In this document: in pieces, positions 58,832-64,000 of the stretch
How positions within the stretch are numbered: position 1 is the stretch's first letter
Layout: every line of letters begins with the position of its first letter
Assembly (NCBI RefSeq): GCF_033568475.1
Contig: NW_027331831.1
Span: forward strand, 12,834,001 to 12,898,000
Source of the DNA: Henckelia pumila
Taxonomy: Eukaryota > Streptophyta > Magnoliopsida > Lamiales > Gesneriaceae
DNA length: 64,000 nucleotides
Reading direction: 5' to 3'
Program-made: the position numbers and the translations under genes
The notes under the pieces: generated by a model
What the model saw: the letters and a program-made list of their open reading frames with translations, nothing else
The model's database searches: none
Told to the model about the DNA's origin: nothing

Positions 58832-59578
58832 ATGGCTACATCACATTCTGCTTCATCATCTACAAACACTGACACCCTTCCCTTCGCCACCTTAATTCAC
58901 ATGCTTACCATCAAGCTTTCTTCGTCCAACTATCTTCTTTAGCGAAGCCAAGTTTACCCTCTCCTAATCGGTCAAGGACTCATGAACCTCATTGACGGAA
59001 CTCATCCGGCACCACCCACAGAAATCATCACGGATGAAAAATCAGTTCCAAATCCGGCATATCGCTCCTGGCTCATTGAAGATCAAAGGCTCGTTAGTCT
59101 TCTTTTTTCCTCTCTCACTGAAGAAGCGATGTCTGTCGTTGTTGGCTGCACCACTGCTCAATCCATTTTTCTTGCCTTGGAGAATCATTTCAGTCACCAA
59201 TTTAAGGCTCGTGAATTTCGTCTCAAAGGCCAACTTCAATCGCTCCAGAAAGGTGACCGGTCTGTCGCAGATTTTGGCGCTTTTAAACTTGTTTGTGACC
59301 AATTTTCTACTATTGGATGTCTTGTTGACGATACGGATAAGATACATTTTTACTTGAAAGGTTTGGGTGCCGCTTATTCAAATTTTTCAGCCACTCAGAT
59401 GGCAATGACTCTGCTGCCCTCCTTCACGGATTTTCTTAATAATGCCGAGGCTTGGGATCAATTTCAGCAAGGGATCGAAATCCCTTCACCATCTCCAGTG
59501 GCATTTTCCATGACTACTGCCTCCAAACCACATGCCTTCTCTGCTCCTTCTCGTGGTTCTGGAAACGGCCAGAAACAT
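58832..59578 (+). pseudogene. Copia gag, interrupted by a Gypsy insertion
   Basis: It starts MATSHSASSSTNTDTLPF and runs through LTIKLSSSNYLL, a premature TAG at 58940-58942 where Trp is expected (LLW-R-SQV), then LLIGQGLMNLIDGTHPAPP. The UBN2/Retrotran_gag_3 domain follows (QSIFLALENHFSHQFKAREF, LQSLQKGDRSVADF, KIHFYLKGLGAAYSNF). A Ser/Pro-rich linker is cut after GNGQKH by the Gypsy LTR start at 59579. Gag would form particles; this one is dead. Confidence 0.85.
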
Positions 59579-62403
59579 TGTAACACCCGAAAATTTTTAT
59601 ACATAAATTCGCATGCATAATTAGGGAAAATAATTATTTAAAAATTTTATTTGGGTTAAATGACTTATATGTGTTATTATGAGAATTATATGCATGATTT
59701 AAATTTATTTTATCATTTAACCCGCAGTTATTGTATTTTTAGATTTTTGAAAATTTTATTGAGTTGATCACGTAGACGGGACCGTGGACGGACGAGATAC
59801 CAACTTTTGAGCCAAAAATATTTTATGAGTTTTATGAGCCTTAAAATATTATTTAAAGGTATTTTGTCAAAAAATTTTTAGTATTTATTTATATAATTAT
59901 TTAAGGGTTGATTTTTAGCCAAAATAAGTCATTTTAATGACCTTTATTAAATTTTAAAAATTCCTTATTTTATTATTTCGAGATTTAGATATTTTATTAT
60001 GTTATCTAATATTTTTAAGAGTTTAGAAATCTTTTAAGTTGGTAATTATCTCCTAGATAGTTAATAAAATCCTAAGCCTACCCAAAACCCACGCCCAAAA
60101 TCCCCTAAATCACGTTGCATTCCATCTTTTCCTCACCCTAAGCGCCGAAGTCAGTCTCCACCCTTCCCCCTTCATCGACGCACAACAGCCAAGCCTCCAT
60201 AGCCACCGTTCGAAGCTTCAAGTTTAGTTGTTCGTCGTCCCGGAGTCGTATACGCGTTATTGTTCGAAATAAAATCAAAGGCATGCTTAATTCTTTTCTC
60301 AACACCATATAAGCTATTATTTTGGTTTTTACAGCAGAAAGTTTGTGGTATATATGTTTGTTGTTCAGACTTATATGCAGATGGTATTTTTCTTTCCTTT
60401 TTTCTCACGTTTTGCTTGATCTTTCATGAGTATGACCACGTTTTTTTATGCATGGTAAAGGTCCAGGCGGCTGATCCACATCTGAGGGCATGTCTTAGGG
60501 TCCTTGTGGTTTAGTGGTCCTGTTGGTTTTGTCCATGGATGGTCTGAAACGAAGCACTTCTCCTCTAGTGCACCAGATCGCGCAGATTTGGGTTCTGAGG
60601 GAGAAGGCTTCGTTCTCCCTCCTCAGGACATGGTTTGGGGTGAGGTCTAAAGGGTTTGAACCCCCTAGATGTTGGCTAGGATTGAGAAGTGGTTTCATGG
60701 AAATATATGGCCGAAGTATGGAGAACGATCGGATTTACGGCAGCCGCTCAGGGCTGGATGCAAGCTGGGTGAACAGCCTGTTGCAAGGCTTTGTTCTCCT
60801 TCCTCAAACCACCGTTTGGGCTGATTTTTAGCTTGTTGGAAACGTATTGATGTTGGCTAAGTTCTAGAAGTGGTTTCATGGTTAAATATTGTCTTATCAG
60901 AGAAAACGAAAGGAATTAGTACAGCTGCACGGAGTTGGTTGTGAGCAGAAATATGCTTTGGTTAAGTTTTGAACTTCTGGGTTTTATTTTGGGCTATGCT
61001 TGGTCTAGGGTGGTCCGGGTCGGGTAGGGTAGGTAGTGGGTCGGGTCATTAGGGTCCGGGTCTAGGTTAGGTGGGCCGGACTCGGGTATTTTAAATTTTT
61101 AAGTAATTAAGAGTATAAGTGGTTTTTGGACCAATTTATTAGTTAGAAAAATTATTTGGGCCTCCAAATAATTTAATTTGGACTTTAAATAATTTATTTA
61201 AATTAGCCCAATGATTTTTATGGGCTTGGGAGCCCATGGGAATTTTTGGGCCAGTCAGTGGATTTTTGGGCCAGTCTAGAGTTTTATTGGGTTTATTTAA
61301 GTTAATGGGCTTAAATGTTTTTATTTAGGCACATTTATGAATAATGACATTTAATTAGGAATTTATTTCAATTGGGCTTTTATTTAAGTTTAATGGGCTT
61401 AGAGTGAGTGATCAGCAGTCTGGACCAACCCATGAAAATAAACTAAGTCCGAAATATATATTTAATTAATTTTATGCATGAAGTCTATTTTAAGTAAAAG
61501 TATATTTATTATAAAAATTTAATTAAATATATATTACGAACATATTTTAAGTGCATGCATACATGAAGAATTTTTATGATGTGTTTATGATTAAGAATTG
61601 AGCATGAAAAATGTTTTTATGGAAATTGAAGTTATGTGGCGGCACAGAGGTGGTTTACCACCAGCACAGAGGTAGTTCTACTACCGGCATAGAAGTGGTT
61701 TTACCACTGGCATAGAGGTAGTTTACTACCAGCATAGAGGTGATTATTCACCGCCACGTACGATGGTTCTCAGACTGATCAGTCGCTCATGTTTACGAGC
61801 CACATTTACGGATATAACCTTCACAGTTATTTATGATTAAGTCATGCTCTAGTTATGTATGTATGTTATGATTAGTATGATGAGGCTATGTTATGAATTA
61901 AGTCGTTGCATGTCATAAGTTACATTGTATATTTTTAAGAGCATGCATGCATGTACATGTATATGTATTAGTATAATTATGTGATGCATTATTTTTAACC
62001 TTGCTATAAAGAGTTAGACATGTTGAGCCTCTAGGCTCACTACGCTTATATGGTGCAGGTGAGTCAGATGATTATAATGTTGCTCCTACCAGTGGCAAGG
62101 ACGTATGAGCGAGCTGGTAGTGGACCTCGTGACCGTCGCAGATTTTAGTTGATGTTTAAGAAACATTTATTTTTATTATGTTGAGTTTTTAAACAAGTTC
62201 ATTTTTTCTATTTATGGAAATTTTGCATTATCAAACTTAGTATTTTTATTTCATGCATAATGATATTTTCAGCAAGTATTTGAGTTATTTTTATGTAGTA
62301 ATATTATTTCTTTTATGTTTATACATATATGTATGGGCGTATATGTATAGTATTATTTTTTTAAAAAAAAAGTTTTTCGCATTTATTAGTAGTAGACGTT
62401 TCA
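59579..62403 (+). repeat. Gypsy 5' LTR (2825 bp)
   Basis: TGTAACACCCG ... GTTTCA. The middle contains a pyrimidine-rich patch (about 60090-60180) and an AT-rich region. Tandem repeats are at 61635-61765. The LTR carries the element's promoter, but I did not locate a confident TATA box. Confidence 0.8.
61635..61765. repeat. Five tandem ~25-bp repeats in the Gypsy LTR
   Basis: Units of the form gcatagaggtagtttactacc recur five times with palindromic halves (ggtggtttaccacc, ggtagttctactacc, gtggttttaccac). Each unit is itself a small potential hairpin. Confidence 0.85.
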
Positions 62404-62405
62404 AT

Positions 62406-62417
62406 TGGTATCAGAGC
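62406..62417 (+). promoter_or_regulatory. Gypsy primer-binding site
   Basis: TGGTATCAGAGC lies two bases after the LTR end. It is complementary to the 3' end of initiator Met-tRNA, the usual primer for plant Gypsy reverse transcription. Confidence 0.8.
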
Positions 62418-62605
62418 ACGGTCCTTGGAGGGGTCTATCTGCCACGTAAAGCTCAGAAATCCTACTACCGGTCTGTAAGTTTTAATTGTTTTCTTATGAT
62501 TTGTAAGGAGCATATGTAATGATTTAAGATTTTCATGTTAGTAAAGTTTTAGAATCCTTAAGTTATGCATTGCGATTTACGTAAAGAAAAACGTGGTGGT
62601 GCAGA

Positions 62606-63637
62606 ATGCCTCCCAGACAGATGAATAGACACGGAGGACCTCCACCTCCGCAGAACCCTCTCTCAGCATTGGAGCAGGCCAATGCTAACATGATGGTTGG
62701 GATTACTGCTCTGTTGGAGCAGCAAGCGGCACGACCTAGGCTTACACATGATGAGGATGTGGCTGAGCGGTTCCAGAAGAAGGGACCAAAGGAGTTTACA
62801 GGCACCACTGATCCGCTCATTGCTGAGGGGTGGATTCGATCATTGGAGTCTATCTTTGACTACATGGGGATTACAGATGCTGATAGGGTCAAGTGCGCGG
62901 TGTATATGATGAGAGGGGATGCAGCCTCTTGGTGGGAAGGCGCTGTTAGGGGCGTGAACCTACCTATTTTGACGTGGATAGAGTTCAGACGTATGTTCTA
63001 TGCCAAGTATTTTACTGAGGATGTGCGCAGCCGCATGATCCGGGAGTTCACGAGTCTCCGCTAGGGGGACAAGTCTGTGGTGGAGTACATCACACAGTTC
63101 GAGAGAGGGTGTCGCTTTGTGCCTCTTATTGCTGACAGTGCATCGGATAAATTGAGACAGTTTGTTGATGGGTTACGGTCTGACATTAAGCATGACGTTC
63201 GCATGTTGGATGTCGCTACTTATGAGGCTGCAGTTAGTAGAGCATTGCGCTCTGAGGAGGGGAGAAGAGATATGCAGAAGGAACAGCAGCGTAAGAGACA
63301 GTTCCAGCTGGAATCTTATCAACCATCTTCGCAGCCACCCGCGAAGAAACAGTTCACGGGGCTATCTAAGGACCCTAACCAGCAGGGTCGGCCGCAGCAA
63401 CCACAGCAGCAGCAGAGGGGCGGGGCCCCTAAGTCAGGAGGAGGTCCTCTTTGCCCGAAGTGTCAGAAACCACATTCGGGTCAATGTCTGAGTGGGTCAA
63501 ATGTGTGTTTCCATTGCAAGGAGCCGGGGCACATGTCCATGAATTGTCCCAGGAAGAAGAACACCACAGGGAGGGTGTTTGTCATGCAAGCAGAGGAGGC
63601 AGACCCAGACACCTCCTTGATCACCGGTATATCCTAA
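62606..63637 (+). pseudogene. Gypsy gag with one premature stop
   Basis: It starts MPPRQMNRHGGPPPPQNP. The Retrotrans_gag domain runs from EFTGTTDPLIAEGWIRSLE through GDAASWWEGAV and RRMFYAKYF. A TAG at 63062-63064 interrupts LR-GDKSVVEY, where Gln is usual, so one C-to-T change would explain it. The frame is otherwise open to 63637. After VDGLRSDIKHDVRMLD and a Gln-rich linker come two zinc knuckles, CPKCQKPHSGQC and CFHCKEPGHMSMNC. Sequence ends DPDTSLITGIS, exactly where protease normally starts. The protein would shape the particle; without readthrough only 152 residues form. Confidence 0.9.
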
Positions 63638-63870
63638 CTTATTCTTTTAAGAAATCTTTGATGATACTTAAGGATTCGCATGGTTGGTGTTACTATAAAT
63701 AGATTTGGGAAAGATAAAATATTTTGTTTAACAGAGTGCGTAGCAGAAGCATGACTTTTGGGATACCGAAACTTGGGAACTAAATATGTAATAGTGGATT
63801 TAGTAAATTGGATTTTGAAGGACTCCGTTATTAGAGTTTGATCAGTCAAATTTCGAGGACGAAATTCAAT

Positions 63871-63888
63871 TTAAGGGGGGGGGAGAAT
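63871..63888 (+). promoter_or_regulatory. Gypsy polypurine tract
   Basis: A run of A and G (taaggggggggggagaat-type) ends immediately before the 3' LTR TG. It is the primer site for plus-strand DNA synthesis. Confidence 0.8.
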
Positions 63889-64000
63889 TGTAACACCCGA
63901 AAATTTTTATACGTAAATTCGCATGCATAATTAGGGAAAATAATTATTTAAAAATTTTATTTGGGTTAAATGACTTATATGTGTTATTATGAGAATTATA
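63889..64000 (+). repeat. Gypsy 3' LTR, first 112 bases
   Basis: Matches the 5' LTR from 59579 at 111 of 112 positions (one A/G difference, atacRtaaatt). The remainder lies beyond the window. Confidence 0.9.

Larger units (their letters stand above)
59579..64000 (+). mobile_element. Ty3/Gypsy (Tekay-like) gag-only element, recent insertion, runs off the window
   Basis: The 5' LTR (59579-62403) is followed by a tRNA-Met PBS (tggtatcagagc at 62406), gag (62606-63637), a short stretch, a strong polypurine tract (63871-63888) and the beginning of the 3' LTR (63889-64000). There is no protease, RT or integrase; about 250 bp between gag and the PPT replaces all of pol. The visible first 112 bases of the two LTRs differ at one position, which implies a young insertion. 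It lies inside the Copia gag gene. Confidence 0.85.

Noticed and set aside
60514-60831. Plus-strand 105-codon frame in the Gypsy LTR
   Set aside because: No domain and located in LTR sequence; probably chance.
61635-61765. CRISPR-like array of short palindromic repeats
   Set aside because: Units are contiguous without unique spacers and lie inside a plant Gypsy LTR.
62563-62820. Minus-strand open frame opposite the young Gypsy gag
   Set aside because: Shadow of gag, rich in residues expected from antisense translation of its coding strand.
1-64000. tRNA, rRNA or other structural RNA genes
   Set aside because: None recognised by eye on either strand; the TGGTATCAGAG-type sites are retrotransposon primer-binding sites, not tRNA genes.

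Overview
This 64 kb window is nuclear DNA of a flowering plant, most likely a eudicot. The reasons are two many-exon housekeeping genes with plant-type protein sequences, AT-rich GT-AG introns, telo-box and TGGGCC-type promoter motifs, and a dense load of plant transposons (Tekay-like Ty3/Gypsy chromoviruses, Ty1/Copia, TRIM, Helitrons, PIF/Harbinger, hAT and Tourist-like MITEs, a LINE and an endogenous caulimovirid fragment). I cannot name the species from sequence alone.

Two genes look intact, both on the minus strand. The first (3241-16860) encodes exportin-1 (XPO1/CRM1). I resolved 32 coding exons that join in frame into a 1078-residue protein, and two DNA-transposon insertions sit inside its introns. 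The second (46562-49844) encodes the ER membrane RING-H2 ubiquitin ligase HRD1, with seven coding exons giving 540 residues and a further non-coding 5' exon near 50.6 kb. They are independent housekeeping functions (nuclear export and ER-associated degradation) and are not an operon or pathway pair.

Layout: 1-3240 is a repeat-rich flank with a frameshifted, intronless fragment of a TMCO1-like ER calcium-channel gene. 3241-17086 is XPO1 and its promoter. 18070-20531 is a decayed LINE without its endonuclease domain. 20549-21238 is a probable solo LTR. 21451-23625 is a decayed caulimovirid protease-RT-RNase H fragment. 23640-29047 is a Helitron right half carrying a broken RPA1-like single-strand DNA-binding gene. 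29189-42939 is a second Helitron on the minus strand, blown up by nested insertions: a TRIM that itself contains a hAT element, an apparently circularly permuted Gypsy chromovirus, and a Copia element with an internal inversion plus a MITE. 42978-44226 is a tandem pair of Tourist-like MITEs. 46562-50.7 kb is HRD1. 51.7-55.3 kb is a degenerate two-gene PIF/Harbinger transposon, cut by a Gypsy LTR. 55.3-58.5 kb holds two opposed Gypsy LTR pieces. 58554-59578 is the start of a Copia element cut by a young gag-only Gypsy element (59579 to beyond the window end).

No convincing new host system is present. The strongest unusual signals are structural: the nested Helitron with both termini recognisable, the permuted Gypsy copy, the inverted Copia gag, the TRIM interrupted by a hAT element, and captured host gene fragments. 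All family assignments come from reading translated motifs by eye; no database search was run.
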